Source of the DNA: Paragonimus skrjabini miyazakii
Lineage: Eukaryota; Platyhelminthes; Trematoda; Plagiorchiida; Troglotrematidae
Assembly (NCBI GenBank): GCA_014338405.1
Contig: JTDE01000041.1
Location: 293,748 to 357,747 of the forward strand
Length of the DNA stretch: 64,000 nt
Direction of reading: 5' to 3'
Part shown: positions 25,676 through 38,675 of the stretch, one piece after another
Layout of the letters: each line of letters starts with the position of its first letter
Numbering within the stretch: position 1 is the first letter of the stretch
The notes under the pieces: model-generated
Told to the model about the DNA's origin: nothing
What the model saw: only the letters and a program-made list of their open reading frames with translations
Databases searched by the model: none
Position numbers and translations under genes: made by a program

Positions 25676-26185
25676 TTGGGATAAACACACACAAATAGAG
25701 ATAGACATTATATGAACACGAATACAATCACATCACGTATTATGTCATCACCACCACGGAAACCCTATGGGTTGTTTCTACCACTTCTGTGTACATAGCG
25801 CCGGCTGGTGAGTTCTGATCAACATGGCTTCGCTAAAGGCCAGTAGTTTCGGGTTCTGTAGACGTAACAATATTTTGAATGATCTAAGTAGGTCAACCTG
25901 GTGGTCTGTTATCACGAGGTGTCTGGCAGTCGATGATGCGGGGCTTCGAGTAACGGATTCACCGGTTTCAGATTGTTGTGTCATGAGTTGTTTTAACCAA
26001 TTCGGGACGTGTTCTGCCATCCGTTGAGATAGCCGTCGGTCTGTTCTGCCTATGTAAACGTCACAGCACCTGCAAGTGAACTGGTAGACAACGTGAGAGA
26101 GAATGGTCAGACAGACTGCGTCCGGGACTATGTAGAACGGGTCCTTTGTTGGTTTGAACCAAATGTAATTGGGCTCCGTCTACTC
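25676..26185 (-). pseudogene. PLE GIY-YIG domain and 3' end
   Basis: On the minus strand the frame runs through a linker (PTKDPFYIVPDAVC) and the GIY-YIG core VVYQFTCRCCDVYIGRTDRR (around 26040-26097). It continues through MAEHVPNWLKQL, HLVITDHQVDLLRSF and NPKLLAFSEAMLIRTHQPAL to the end CTQKW and a stop at 25778. The downstream flank to 25676 matches the 3' region of the copy at 51.8 kb (the block around TAGAGATAGACA) and then diverges before the ribozyme position. The YIG tyrosine and the RT-R motif are intact here, but no RT domain is attached. Confidence 0.85.
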
Positions 26186-26189
26186 AGTC

Positions 26190-26335
26190 TACTTTTCGTG
26201 ATAACAGGTCATCAGTTTGACCTATTTAGATCATTTAAAATATTGTCACGTCAACAGAACCCGAAGCTACTGGCCTTTAGCGAAGCCAGGTTGATCAGAA
26301 TTCACCAACCGACGCTATGCACAGTGTGAATTTGC
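26190..26335 (+). pseudogene. Inverted second copy of a PLE 3' coding end
   Basis: On the plus strand VITGHQFDLFRSFKILSRQQ is followed by NPKLLAFSEARLIRIHQPTL and CTV, then a stop. This is the same C-terminal segment as in the minus-strand copy just before it. The two copies face each other head to head around 26190, giving an imperfect inverted repeat of about 130 bp per arm. Confidence 0.85.
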
Positions 26336-28949
26336 CAAAATCGAACGCAGATAACAGTTAAACGTTTCTCTTGTCCACTCTGAATTGCTATCTACTCCGG
26401 TCAGTTTTACGTTATAGGCAAATTACTACAAGCATAATCTGTGACTGCCAACCAGTATCCGAAACTGTTGGTCTGTCAACACAAGGCGATCTGTGCGGTT
26501 AACCAGATTTAAATGCGTGAGGTTGTTGATAGAAATTATCAGGATATTCGGTTTTTCTCCATTTCGACCGTTCTAACCAGATCCCTTGACAAATAAACGA
26601 TTATGCGTAGAGATCTTACCTTGTTTAATGTGAGGCCATTGGATGAGTTGAAAACACATAGTAGTCTGTTGGACGCCATCAGCAGTGTGAATTAGCATGA
26701 AGCGTTTTCACGTCAACGAGACAGTTCGCAGAATGACAACACCGCAGGTCTTGATGGTTTATCCGAGCCTGGTTTTAGGCTTCATTATTGACTGAGTCAA
26801 ATCTAAACGAATACTCGATTATAGTGAAGTGTTTGTTTAAATAACTCATTAAACACCAAAATGTTGTAAGGGTTGTAACCATAGCCAGTTTAGACTCTCA
26901 GTTTGTACATAGTTGAGTCCATCTGAACAAAATCCGCTGATCACGTGACCATGCAAGTCGTACACCAGAACTGAACTGTCAACTGTAGCTACGCCCTCCT
27001 ATGCACTTTTCCAGATACAGACCAGAAAACACCCTCAATTAAATGTATTCGCAAAATGGAGCGCCAGATTCTGTAAACCACTTAATAACTCCAAATCCAC
27101 ACAGCCAAGCCATTTCTCAATCCTGATATTTGTATATTTAACGTCGGCGTAAACTTTGTCACCGATGTGTCTACGTGTGAATTCCATAATAAACTGAAGA
27201 CTAAACACGGTCTTAGCAAAGGATAGTTCTATATACAATAACTTTTCTCCGTTTGTGGAACCGTCCCTTTTCAACAATGACTTTGAAACACGCAATCAGT
27301 CAGCGTCCGTAGTCGTAAGACACGTCACGTTATCGACCCAGTTTGTGCATTCAGAATCCTATTACGTCACTCCAATCCAAGATTCTTACGGTTTGCTGTG
27401 GCTGTCGAAAACAATCGGCTAAAGTCGATCCTGGTTGTTCAGAAACAATTGCTCGTAAACTTGACCCTTCCCTGGATTTAGTGACCTTCTCTAACCCACC
27501 GACTGACTATCCACCCTACTCTCTCATTGTCCGATATAAAAAACCGTTTCATGTTATTGTAAATTTGGTGCGATACGAAATGCCCGCGTCTACCAGTTTT
27601 CGTTTTCTGACTGTTTTGTTCAAACTTCTAAAGGAGATGAACTGTTTTATATACCATAATGCCGTACAGGGATTATTAACTCTCATCAACCAAATTTGTT
27701 TAGTAGCAGAGTCCTTAAAAGGGTTTTTCATTAGAAGGTTCGGAGATACTTCATCGAAGCTCTCCCTTATACTTAAAGTGGCTAAGATACGTGAAACGGT
27801 TTTTTCACGATTCTAGTAAAATGACTCGGAGAATCATCGTACCATACTTGACAAGCATTATCGAACAGTGTACCTGATTTAAGTCCACGTATTACAAGAG
27901 GTGTGCATACCTTATAGGGGAAATTATTTTCTTCGTCAGAAATATACCGTTAGTGAGCACGTATCATTGACGTAGACTACAAATCCCGTGATACGGTTAT
28001 CTCAATGACTAATGAGTCCTCGGTGAAAACGCAACCAGTGAGTGTGATTAACTAACAATTTTGCCGTCATGCTAAACTCCACAAATAACGTGTTTAAACA
28101 ACGTAAAGGTTTAGTTTATGAACAAATGTGTTTGGTTGACAACAAGATCAGCAAACCACACCGAATACTCAGGCTCACTTTCATTCTTTCCCTAGGATGG
28201 GAAAAGATCTCGATCAATGCCCAGTTACCGGTGTCTGACGCAGCTGATTGTTTATTCGCCTCAAACGTTACACTGGAGGAAAAATGTCTGTTCTCTTCAA
28301 TCGTAAACATTGTGTATCAGTTAATACTGACAGATGTGGATGTCCTAGACATCCTAACAGGTGAGTTTGAACAAGAGAAATCTAATTTGTTGCTCTTGAC
28401 ACATTGTGTTGACAGTGGCTTACACTTCGCAGAAGGATGTGCACGTTTGCAAACAAGCAGCGGTGATTGGAGAAGCGTTGTTAACACATAAGATGAGTGA
28501 ACTAACTGTGATAAATATCGGACGGAACGTTAATTCTTATGTCAATACATGCTAGGTGTCGTTCTACCAGTCATATTAATATAGAGTCTGTTACTTTTTT
28601 GCTCTCTTGTTACACACTATTTTTCATGCTTGTTATGTTCATTGTACATATAAACCACTTGTCTATGGTTTGAATGAATGCACACGTGGTCATTGTTATC
28701 GAGAGTTGACTGTGGCAACAGTCGATGTTAGCACGCTGGAGGGATTGAATTAGCTGAAACTACTGTTACTGAGGAGCAGTGTTCTTATAGCGGACGTAGT
28801 GTGATGGAATTTGTTGTAGTCAGTTACTTTAGATTGTTTGATAACATTGTCGATTCATTTCTTGGTTCCACTACAGTAGCATCTACCGGGGGGAAATATA
28901 TTTCCAGTAATGTGAAATTTTAAGAATATAGTATTTACTTATAGATAAT
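26336..28949. other. Region without a recognised gene
   Basis: Holds the longest unassigned ORFs (27343-27816, 157 codons; 28069-28491, 140 codons). I recognise no motif in either. For this base composition roughly one ORF of 150 codons is expected by chance in 64 kb. Confidence 0.5.
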
Positions 28950-29211
28950 TGTTACTGCTGATCTAGTTGTTGTATCTGCACTACGCACTGAAGTGAGACC
29001 GCAAAGGAGTTAGGAGGAACCTTGTGTATCCTGACTGAGCCAGCATGAAAGTGAATTACACGTAACAATGAATAGAATTTACAGTGAACGTGACCTTTGC
29101 ACGTGAACTTTGCAACCGGCAGGCGTGAAACGGGACAGTTCACGTGAGTGGGCGATTGTGTGTATGTGTGTGTGTATGTACATGCAGGACGTAACGTAAA
29201 TGTACCGTACA
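28950..29211 (-). repeat. 3' LTR of gypsy element 1 (candidate)
   Basis: On the minus strand a purine run GGGGAGAGG (29212-29220) is followed directly by TGTACGGTACA, the expected polypurine tract and LTR start. An end in TAACA at 28950 gives a 262-bp LTR with TG and CA termini. The other LTR is absent, so the boundaries cannot be checked by comparison. Confidence 0.55.
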
Positions 29212-29267
29212 CCTCTCCCCGCTAAAAAAGGAAAATGTCACAAGTACGATCGCCTATAGGGATTTAT

Positions 29268-29668
29268 CTAAAATCTCTGGATTGGGGGACGTGTGCGTCT
29301 TGAATGTCTTCTTCCTGGACTGCTCTCCGGTGGCGGTACATCAGGTTGTTCAGGTTCAGGCGTTTTCGCTTTTGGTAGAGAAAATGTATCAAGTAGTATA
29401 TCTAGCGGCAGTTCATGATGGTTGCTCGCGTAGTTGTCATCTGTCGTATATCTGCGTTTGATGTGATTGACATGTCTTCTGATTGTGCCTGGTTGACTGT
29501 CCACTCCTTACAGTACGTGACCGATTCTCGCTCTCACTCTTCCTGGGATCCAAGGGTTAGTTTGCTGCCTGAAGTCACGATTATACACCAAGTCACCAGG
29601 GAAAAATACGTGCATACGCGTCCCATGGTGCCGATTGAATTGACTCTCCATTCCGTAGTTAGGCTCGT
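29268..29668 (-). pseudogene. Gypsy 1 integrase C-terminal region
   Basis: Minus-strand frame with HHGTRMHVFFPGDLVYNRDF, a PGDLV motif typical of the region after the catalytic core, then GVDSQPGTIRRHVNHIKRRY and a proline-rich tail ending RRTRPPIQRF at 29268. One TAA interrupts the frame at about 29505-29507, in the position of a tyrosine. The upstream end is lost in the gap. Confidence 0.8.
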
Positions 29669-29670
29669 TC

Positions 29671-29997
29671 NNNNNNNNNNNNNNNNNNNNNNNNNNNNNN
29701 NNNNNNNNNNNNNNNNNNNNNNNNNNNNNNNNNNNNNNNNNNNNNNNNNNNNNNNNNNNNNNNNNNNNNNNNNNNNNNNNNNNNNNNNNNNNNNNNNNNN
29801 NNNNNNNNNNNNNNNNNNNNNNNNNNNNNNNNNNNNNNNNNNNNNNNNNNNNNNNNNNNNNNNNNNNNNNNNNNNNNNNNNNNNNNNNNNNNNNNNNNNN
29901 NNNNNNNNNNNNNNNNNNNNNNNNNNNNNNNNNNNNNNNNNNNNNNNNNNNNNNNNNNNNNNNNNNNNNNNNNNNNNNNNNNNNNNNNNNNNNNNNN
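29671..29997. other. Assembly gap, 327 N
   Basis: A run of N inside the integrase of gypsy element 1. The reading frames on both sides fit one integrase, so the missing part should be the catalytic core after the first Asp. Confidence 0.98.
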
Positions 29998-30450
29998 GTG
30001 ATTGAGACACTTTATTGTGGAATCTGTCGTTTGATTCTTTAACATGAAAACTTCCGGCCATTTGGAGAAGGAGTCAACAATAATGAAATAATACTGATTA
30101 TCGATGGACCCTGCATAATCAACATGTATACGTGCACCAGGAGCAGAAGAGATCGGTCATGAATGGAGGTCTACTTTGACAGGAGCCTTAGCAGCTTTGA
30201 CACAGCTATCACACCGCCGTACTAGATGTTCAATATCTCGGTCTATATTAGGCCAATAAGCGTAACAACATGCGACGGACTTCATCCGCACGGTTCCAGG
30301 GTGGCCTTGGTGTAGCTGATTTAGAACTCTATTTTGAAGCGTGCGTGATACCACTATTTTGTCTCCAAACATTAAACAACCATCGACTTGTGTTAAAGCA
30401 TCCTTCCGGCAGCAAAATGGCTCATGGTCTGAATTTGCAATGGCCTGTGG
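29998..30450 (-). pseudogene. Gypsy 1 integrase zinc finger and start of catalytic core
   Basis: The minus-strand frame has the H2C2 zinc finger: HQGHPGTVRMK, then IEHLVRRCDSCVKAAKAP. It is followed by ARIHVDYAGSIDNQYYFIIV, whose HVDYAG carries the first catalytic Asp, and by DSFSKWPEVFMLKNQT. It runs on into the gap. In-frame TGA codons occur at 30451-30453 and 30157-30159 (after DLHS), both at positions where relatives have Trp. The frame is otherwise continuous with the RNase H upstream. Confidence 0.85.
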
Positions 30451-31018
30451 TCAACCATTTCGTAATAAAAATAAAATGCGCTGAAGACAAGAGTCTGCGT
30501 GAGTATGTTTTCGTATCTCACGGAAGGTGACGGGAAGGTGGCGAACGGAATCTGTGAATGTGGATTTAACTTCTGCATCGACCTCTACGGAGGAAATAAC
30601 GGTATCTTCAGATGTCTTAGCAAGCAGTCTATCAGCGATGAGTCTGGATAACGCGTCCGCATGTCCAAAACTGGTTGTTCTTACATACTGAATCGTAAAG
30701 TTATATCCGATTAAAATTGTTGACCATCGTTGCAAACGATTTGCTGTGTGCACTGGAATGCCCTTCTTAGTGCCAAATATAGAGAGCAATAGTTTGTGAT
30801 TGGTGCACAATGTAAATTTTCGACCATGCAACATTTTATGAAACTTTTTGATTGCAAAAATAATAGCCAATCCATCTTTTTCAATTTGACTGTAATTTTT
30901 TTCCGCTGGAGTCAACGTGTGTGAGACGTGACTAACTTCCTTTTGACTACCAGAAGCAAAACCATGCAACATTCCATAATCAAAGGCATCAGCTGCTACA
31001 ATCGTGGAAGATAGGTTC
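30451..31018 (-). pseudogene. Gypsy 1 RNase H domain
   Basis: On the minus strand the domain starts at about 31015 (STIVAADAFDYG), where the first acidic residue of the RNase H site is kept. It continues with SHTLTPAEKNYSQIEKDGLA, the FAIKKFHKMLHGRKFTL block, CTNHKLLLSIFGTKKGIPV and FGHADALSRL. The conserved TDH is TNH here, a change at an active-site position. No RT motifs are found upstream. Confidence 0.88.
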
Positions 31019-31019
31019 C

Positions 31020-34000
31020 GAATGTACTAGCGAGATAAAACGTTGACAGGAAACAGTCTTTACTGGCCTCGGACTTAGCTGAGAAGAGCATCAAATAGAT
31101 AATGTCTTAACCCACTCGTCGCTTATCCATTTGTCGGCGCGTATTGAAGTGCCATGTTTGGAAAGAATTATCTAGAAAGGCACTTCTTGGAAAACCACAT
31201 GTCAGCCTACGGTTAGGAATGTTTCATCGCAGATCTCGTACTTCAATCTGCCCCTTTTGATACTGTGACACTGCTCACTACTACCCATCACCAGCCAATA
31301 GTAGGTTTATGATTTCTGGGGTTTTAAGTTGAAGGGTTTCAGTCGTGATGTCACAAATTGGAATTAACGGAACAATTACTATGTTCCCAACAAGAAGATA
31401 GACAATGTGAGCATCAGGCACAAGCAAATGACTGAGTGCTCGTATAGGCTAATTCCACCATGTCTATTGTGTGATGATGGTGGCACAGGTTTGTAAAAAT
31501 GTTTGCCCAGAACGGAATCTTAATTCCAGTTGTTGCAAAGAGATAAACTACTGTTGAGCTCTGACAGAAACAAAGCTCGGGTCTAGATCTGTGTTTCAAA
31601 AGGCAATGGCGAAAATCTCTGACAATACAAGAGGTGCAATTAATGGGGAGTATGTACCATTCAGTTTACATTGTCAGCGTGTTAAAGTGTGGTAATTAGC
31701 ATTTCACTATTTTTAGTTCGAGGGTTTCACCCACTTGGACGTGCAAAATACACACTGTGAGGTAACGTGGCTAAATATTTCGTAAACTTATGTGTGGACA
31801 CGATGCTGTCATAGGACTCGTCCCCATTTATGTCGTCGAACCGCTGAAGGTAATTATGTCAGCATATCAAACCCCTTCAATAGGTCCAATTTTTAGTCAC
31901 TGCCTAAGAATTCGTTAAACTATATTGAGCTGAAACACCGTAGTAACGTTACTTAACGCTAAGCGTCATTCTCACTGCATACAAGCCAACAAAAGACATG
32001 AAACCCAACGCGACCAACGGCTCCGATCGATGGTTCCATCGTTCGAACCTCGGCATAAAACTAGTGGTAGACGGGTCAGTACTAACGGTATCGTAAATAA
32101 CGTTTAGCCTCACCAGTACTGCCTACACACAGCTTGTATAGGCCTGTTAGATATCCGCATGGTCACAGCGGTGCGCGAAAATCCACACGCTAAACTGTGT
32201 GTGATCCGAATGCAGAATCTTTACTGCATGCTGAATCTAGGCACCGATGACATGTCAAAAGTGTTGATGTGTTATCCAAACAATTAGATATCCTTTGATT
32301 TACTCATTGTCTGATGAGTTAGTGTTTACATACTGTTGTAACATTTGAGGCCAGCTAACTGAATGACCAATGTTGTTCGGGTGAATGACTAACGACCAAT
32401 AAAATGAGTCAGCAATGCTATACGTAAGCAAATGAAATTAGACTCAGACTTTACTTGGGTTAAACATGCTAATCAGCAGCAACGCCATAATTATAACATT
32501 TTTACTATATATTTCAGTCCAGCCTAATGCACATCTCCGATATTTTAGCAAGTTGAGTTGACAACTTAGAGGAGGAATGGCCATGAGACTGTTTGATTTC
32601 ATGGTTATCCTTTTAACAGTGCCATTTCAAGTGACAACTTCGTTCAAGTGGAAGGACGAGATGAAGCTGTAATCAACCGAATTCATACTGTTATAAATCA
32701 CATTATCAGAACTTATAGTAACAGTAACTCGACCTACAACTAATCGACGTGTTGTGACAAAATTGAAGGCGTTGGAGAGAATGACTTGTTTTTAATTGAC
32801 CACAACATTGGTCTTACTGGCGAACGCTATGCATTTTGGGTTGAACAGCACGCTTGATAATACCTAATTAACTTGGGAACTCAGGCGTGATCCAAACTCT
32901 TCTATCGCCAAGCACCGTTGGAAGTGTGTTAGATGGGGTCAACTCACACGTTTTTAGTCCCAACATTCATTAATGATCATGAGTGTCAGTCACTCTGTGT
33001 GCTCCAGATATGTCTAACAACAGCAAGCACACCTGCTTTGGCGTTGAAATGAAACCTCTGTTATCGATGTTTTGTTTAATTTGAATACCTACCAGATTTC
33101 TTGTACTATAACTTATAAGAATTCACGAACTACGAACTCATAACTTATGTCTCCCTATTTTCCTCTCCAAGAACATGATGGTTATTGGACTGTGATGAAA
33201 GTTATGTTTAATCGCCTGTTGTTAATGACCAATCGTGGGTTCTGGGTTACTGTTTGCAATGTGTTTAAAACGGCTTGGTGTCCTGTTGTCATTCTTCATT
33301 GCATATGATTGTTCTTTCGAAAGGTGAATGCATGGAGATTGGAGTTTTACTAGAGGTTCAACAAAGCCAATTGATCCCCAAAGATTTGTCGTCCTCTAAT
33401 TGTCTTGTTCAGAACTGTCACCAGTTCGTCACACCCATTTCGTACGCCAATTAACTCATATAAGAAGTGTGTAAACACTAAAAGTAGTAATCAATCCCTC
33501 AGAGTTTTAATACTAACCTAAATCGGGTGGATCATTGATCAAGCCTACATGAACATTGCTTTGTGAGCCTGAGTTCACCAGAAATGGATGGCAATATTTT
33601 AATCAGTTACCAGTCTACCAGAAACTCATTACTCATTGTCGGTCTGCCGATCACAGTCGCTCTGAAGCTAAATACTCTGTTCTCGCTGTGTATTATTTCA
33701 GTATTGTCTAGTCGCGCATGGAAAACTCATACCGTATTCGGAAAATACTTGGTATTAGCTAAGAACATGAAGCTGTTATGAATCTGAACACTACGACTTC
33801 TAAACCTCCAGTTATTGATTCGTATTTAGGACTACTGGGACGGGCTTCATAAATTTAGATAATCTGCAATGTGGATGTGACTGAGCAATCACCCCCGCCC
33901 TGTATATGCCCCCAGTCAATAAGCGTTCTATACACATATTCCGTGCCTTGTCGTAACAAGCGCGATTCTTCTACTGATCTATGCAGATGGATGCTGTTGC

Positions 34001-34921
34001 CACATTTGTGTTTAGATTGTTGCTTTAGTCTTCAGTGGCTGATAGTTAGTGGATAACCACAACTTCAAATCCTCTATCATCAGATGTAACACTCAACCCA
34101 TTGGAAACCGAATTTATCCTGAAGGTGGGGGAACTACTTAGTATTCATGAGTTGACAATAGTTTATAAAGAACTCTGCACACCCAGGATGACAAACCCCT
34201 ATTTATGAGGTTTTTAAAATAAAATAGTATAACGAAAAGTCGTACACTCAAAGAGATGACCTTATTGTCCAGTTTGTTCTTTCCCACTTGACTCGTGCAC
34301 TCGCGGTTATGAACTGAAATTCCACTTCTGTCTGATTTCCTACGTTTGATTGACGCTTTCTATCATTGATGCATGTCTCTTATCTTTCACTCGTTAGGTT
34401 GACGTGTTGTCCACGACCGATCTGGTATGGGCTCTGAATATATCCACAGGGTGGAGTAGAGATATTTCACTGGGTGTCGGGACAACCACTTCCCAACTTG
34501 GTCATCCATCGAAATGGGAGGTCATGGATACAACCTGGCTGGTTGTATATTTTTCTGACTGAGTTGGTCAGGTCCGTCATCCACTGGAGATGTCACTGTG
34601 GCAACCCTGTGTATACATTCCATTCCGGACGACTGGACCGTATCCACCAGGGTTGTTTGCTTAAAGAATCCTGATGGACTTCCTCAAATCAAAAAATTTG
34701 CTAGGAGGTCACCTCAGTTACACATCTACGTTTTACTCTTGCCTTGACTGGCTCACTACTACTTGAGTTTTGCGGTGCCAGCTTCTTTTGCTGTTCTTTT
34801 TCAAGTCAACACCCCACAAGTACACAAAGAAGATTGCGATCACACTCGGTAACCTTCATGATAAAAACCTTTGGTTCACAGAAGACTGACTACTGTTGTA
34901 ACATGTATGCCGGCTGTCTTT
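31020..34921. other. Region without a recognised gene
   Basis: Nearly 4 kb, AT-rich, ORFs below 75 codons. The stretch 34440-34720 is somewhat richer in GC and may be an old repeat, but I cannot match it to anything in the window. Confidence 0.5.
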
Positions 34922-35192
34922 ACTCTGATTGTCGGTAACACCTGCGGACCAACTTTAAGACGATGAGGAGACATCGGGTAACAGTGTTCTTCCGAAGTAA
35001 GTGGTTCCATCAACGGTCCTTTAAAAGGCAACAACACAAAGAAGCATGAGCCAAAGGCCCAGTAAGCCATACACACGATTTACACAAACGAGAACTAAAA
35101 CGACATCAATAACACAACAGCACGCCCTGTTACGCAGTTCAACTTCACTGCGTGAGTGTTTGTTTGCTTCCATCGCACGTTACATTATCCCC
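34922..35192 (+). repeat. Unclassified dispersed repeat B, copy 2
   Basis: Same orientation as copy 1. Shared blocks include GTTCTTCCGAAGTAAG, CAACGGTCCTTTAAAAGGCA, CATGAGCCAAAGGCCCAGTA and GATTTACACAAACGA. It ends near CATCGCACGTTACATTA. Confidence 0.8.
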
Positions 35193-37429
35193 AAAGACGC
35201 ATCCACATTTTACTTCGTCGTGCTCGTAAAATTCGTACTTTCATAAAGCCAGATGTGGATTTAACGTTACTAAACCAAATACTGAAGGCAAACTATTCTC
35301 TATAGGGCTTTACTAAGCAACATAGACAAATCGTAGGCAAACTGCCCATTACTGGAATGCCCATACAGTGAAGTATAACAAATTGGCATGTGGAGCAGAT
35401 CATCCTATGCCAATGATACATGAAAGAGTCTGAACTGTTTTGACCCGGAAAGTCTACCTCATTATGTCGAAACCCCCTCTAACTAGTCCTCTCTTGAACG
35501 CTGATACCTGAGCAACAAACGTTTCAGTGTCTATGTAAATTGTGTCTACAGAGATGGTTATTTTATGCACTCACAGAAGTCTTGATGTTGGTATCAGTGG
35601 ACGTGTTCTAAAGTGGCCGAATAGCCAATCGACCTGCCCGAAAGCCAACCAGATAAACACCAGCGTGAATTCAACCCAATACTGGCCAAACATCCGTTAG
35701 TAACCAGTACTTGTATTATTCCCGAAGGCTCGTCCAATATTTTGATGTTTAATGACGAACTGTATATACTACTATCAGTTGATGCATGTATGATTCACTG
35801 TGAATATACACTGCCTTGTGTGTAAGAGCAGCTGTTAGCAAGTAGTTGCAAGTTGCTGCAAGTTGATCATAGTGACAGATAACATTGTTGACCGTTGCCG
35901 AAGCCATTAGTATCCGATTCCACAACCCTAACCTCTGCGCTCAGAAGAAGTTCATACGGACACTTAATCTCCCCTGGCTCACAATCATGCAAGCCCACGA
36001 TTTAGAACGGTGATGGCGTAACTGCTAACAAAACACGCCGTCCATAACCTATGTTGACTGTTTTCCTGATTCACCCCAGTTACTGTTTTCATATTTATTG
36101 TTTTGTAACTAGTCTGATGATCAAACACAGAAACCAAGTCTTGTTCGCTACTTTATCGTTCTCATGACTCCATTGGATATATTCGAAAGTTGGATACAGC
36201 AGTTTCATCATTGTTGAGTCTCCGTGACATTACACACTATCGAATTCATAACGTTTGGGTAAGTGTTTCATTGAAAACTCAAACGTTAATCTGTCAGAAC
36301 AACCAATAAAGGCAATTAGGTTTACAATAAATTTTGTTATTTACTTATCCAGATTGTTTCAAATCCGTCTCTCAAAAGGTGAAGTCTATGAGAGCATTTT
36401 AGTGGCCATCGAATTAGCAAATTTTTATGACGACTCCAAATAGGATTGGAACCACGTGATCTAGTCAGTATATATTTAAATTATCAGTATGACGTTTACC
36501 CCATAAGTCCACCAAACTGTTAGTTGTCATTTGGCCTAACTGCTTGCAAATCATCCTCAACCCCTCAATAGACCTTAGAGGTTACTCGCTAGTTTTCAGG
36601 TCAGCTACAAGCAGCTGTTGGCCCTTGGTTCACCAGAAAGGAATGTAAATTTAACTTGAAATATATCACGTACGCACCTGAACTTTGTCGCTTAAGTCGA
36701 ACTTATTTTAAACTTGGTGTATAATATTAAGAAACTGCGTTCGTTTGCACGTTTTTCAACAGCCGAGACTGTACAGAAATGAAAGATCACTGTAGCAGCC
36801 CCTATCACTTTATTTATTTATTTGAATTTATTTAAATTCGAATATTGGCCACATTAAGCGTCGTTAGTTGCATTCACCTAGAAAGTAGAGTGTATGTTTT
36901 AGCATAGTCGAAACAAACAAAGTCCCGACTTTTTAGTCTGGCCTAACACAATTTCTATACCAAATAAAATAATTGGTGATCAACGATGTGGTTCAACAAT
37001 ATTTTCAAGTATCGTAGCAGAAGATGAACGTGTGTTTACACTACATCCCATCAGCAATCAAAATATCACACTACAGGTTAATGAATCCCATGATAATAAT
37101 CTGAGGGGAAGTCTTAGTCCTTGGGCCATCGACCCTGACTGCTCCATTGAGCAAGGTGGGTAGGTGTCGCCTGCCTGGATGGGGTTCTCGTGATCACTTA
37201 GACCGCTGGTTAGAGACGCTATCCGAGATGGCGATGTGTCGCAGTCAATGACGTATTTGTATCCATACTATTTCATGTTCTTCCGCTTAATCATCGTTTA
37301 ATAATTTTTAACCGTCTTAGTAACGTTTTCTTCTAGGATATTCCATGTCACTGTTGAGGTGAACGGCTGCCCGAGCCACAGCACCTTTTGGTCAGGCTCA
37401 CGGTTGCTATAACGATGGTGATGATGGGT
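35193..37429. other. Region without a recognised gene
   Basis: AT-rich sequence, with a TTTATTTATT simple stretch around 36808. The block 37110-37420 is more GC-rich and structured than its surroundings and could be an old short repeat, but has no partner here. Confidence 0.5.
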
Positions 37430-37665
37430 CATCGATTGGCATCAACAGGACGGTTACTGTCTCTTCTCGAGGCGATCGTGCGATCTGAGCATTACTCACA
37501 AGCGAATATGGCTTAGGTTTTAGATTTGATAATTCGATTTTGCTCAATTTGAATATAACGGTGCACTGGCCAAAATGATTGCTTCATGAAAGCGTTGTCG
37601 GAGTTTTAATCTCGACTATGGTAAGGACGTGCGCTACTGCCGAATTTTTACTTAAGTGAAACGCG
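37430..37665 (+). repeat. tRNA-like short repeat, copy 4 (degenerate)
   Basis: Matches the family through GGTTACTGTCTC with CGAGGCGATCG and ATTACTCACAAGCGAA, and continues in the right order to AATCTCGACTATGG. The A box is decayed (GTGCACTGG) and the B box unrecognisable. Confidence 0.65.
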
Positions 37666-38675
37666 GGTATAATGCCAGCTTTCAAAGACGGTTAATTGAA
37701 ATCTCCGTGGGACTGTGGGGGCCGGGGTTGATTGTTAGTGATGTTCAGTTTAGATTTAAAAAACCACGCCAGTTGACTGCTCGGTAGGTTCACTTGTGAA
37801 CTATTGAAATAAGCACCTATCGGAAACCTAACTGAAGAGGAGGCTTTGGAGCATTTTCCCCCGTTGCTTTCCTGAAGTATAATCACTGTATTCACATACA
37901 CGGTTGTGATACGTAAGAAAACAGCAAAGTCGGAAGCAAAGCTTGTATTCTGTGTTTCATTATCAGACTAATTACAACACAATCAAGAATATATGTGTGA
38001 TCACATGATTACTCATTTGAAGCCAACAAATCAGTGTAAAACCGTGAACGTTTCCATTTCCATCGTTGCCAGAGCCATATTAGCGCCTGACTGCGTAGCG
38101 TTGACCCTGTACCTCAGAAGCATTTCCCGCGGACACTAAACTCCTCGAACAACAATCGGTAGTGCCCACATTTTGCAATACTGACTGTTAGTAAACAGGC
38201 AATCCTTGATGATTCGAAGTTTATTCTGACTGAGCCAGTTTCAATATACTTTGTACCTGCAACAAACATGGATAAGACAATCAATACATGGAAGTCGTCA
38301 AATGGCGCAGACATCTCCAACAATGTCATCACTCATAGAATTGGCAAATGAGTCGAGCTTTAAAGTAATTGAAAATGGGATCGAAATAAAATCGATCGGT
38401 ACATCAAATATCACGTGTCTATGTTACCTCTACTAGTGTGACATCAGCATTAGTGTTGGCTGCAATTGTACGCAGAGTGGCGGACAGCCGCAATCAATAG
38501 TGACTGATTCTCCAAAATTTCCCGTGATTTGCTGAACGGAAACGGAACACAAAAAACGTCATTGCATTTGGAATATTATTAATTCCAGTCTGTTTGATGA
38601 ATATATCAACCTCCATGTTGGACATTTGTTTACACTAACTTCAACGACACAAATACACTGTAAATGCAAATCAGT

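Larger units (their letters stand above)
28950..31018 (-). mobile_element. Ty3/gypsy element 1, 5'-truncated, with 3' LTR
   Basis: On the minus strand the order is the end of RT/RNase H, then the integrase zinc finger, the integrase core, an assembly gap, the integrase C-terminus, a polypurine tract and the 3' LTR. Homology starts abruptly at about 31018, so gag, protease and most of RT are missing. The type resembles the K02A2.6-like gypsy polyproteins of animals. Confidence 0.88.

Noticed and set aside
27343..27816. 157-codon ORF on the plus strand
   Set aside because: No recognisable motif. With the stop frequency of this AT-rich sequence, about one ORF of this length is expected by chance in 64 kb.
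28069..28491. 140-codon ORF on the plus strand
   Set aside because: No motif, no splice context that I can support, and a chance-level length.
29534..30061. ORFs running through the run of N
   Set aside because: Frames across N are artefacts; only the flanking integrase parts are real.
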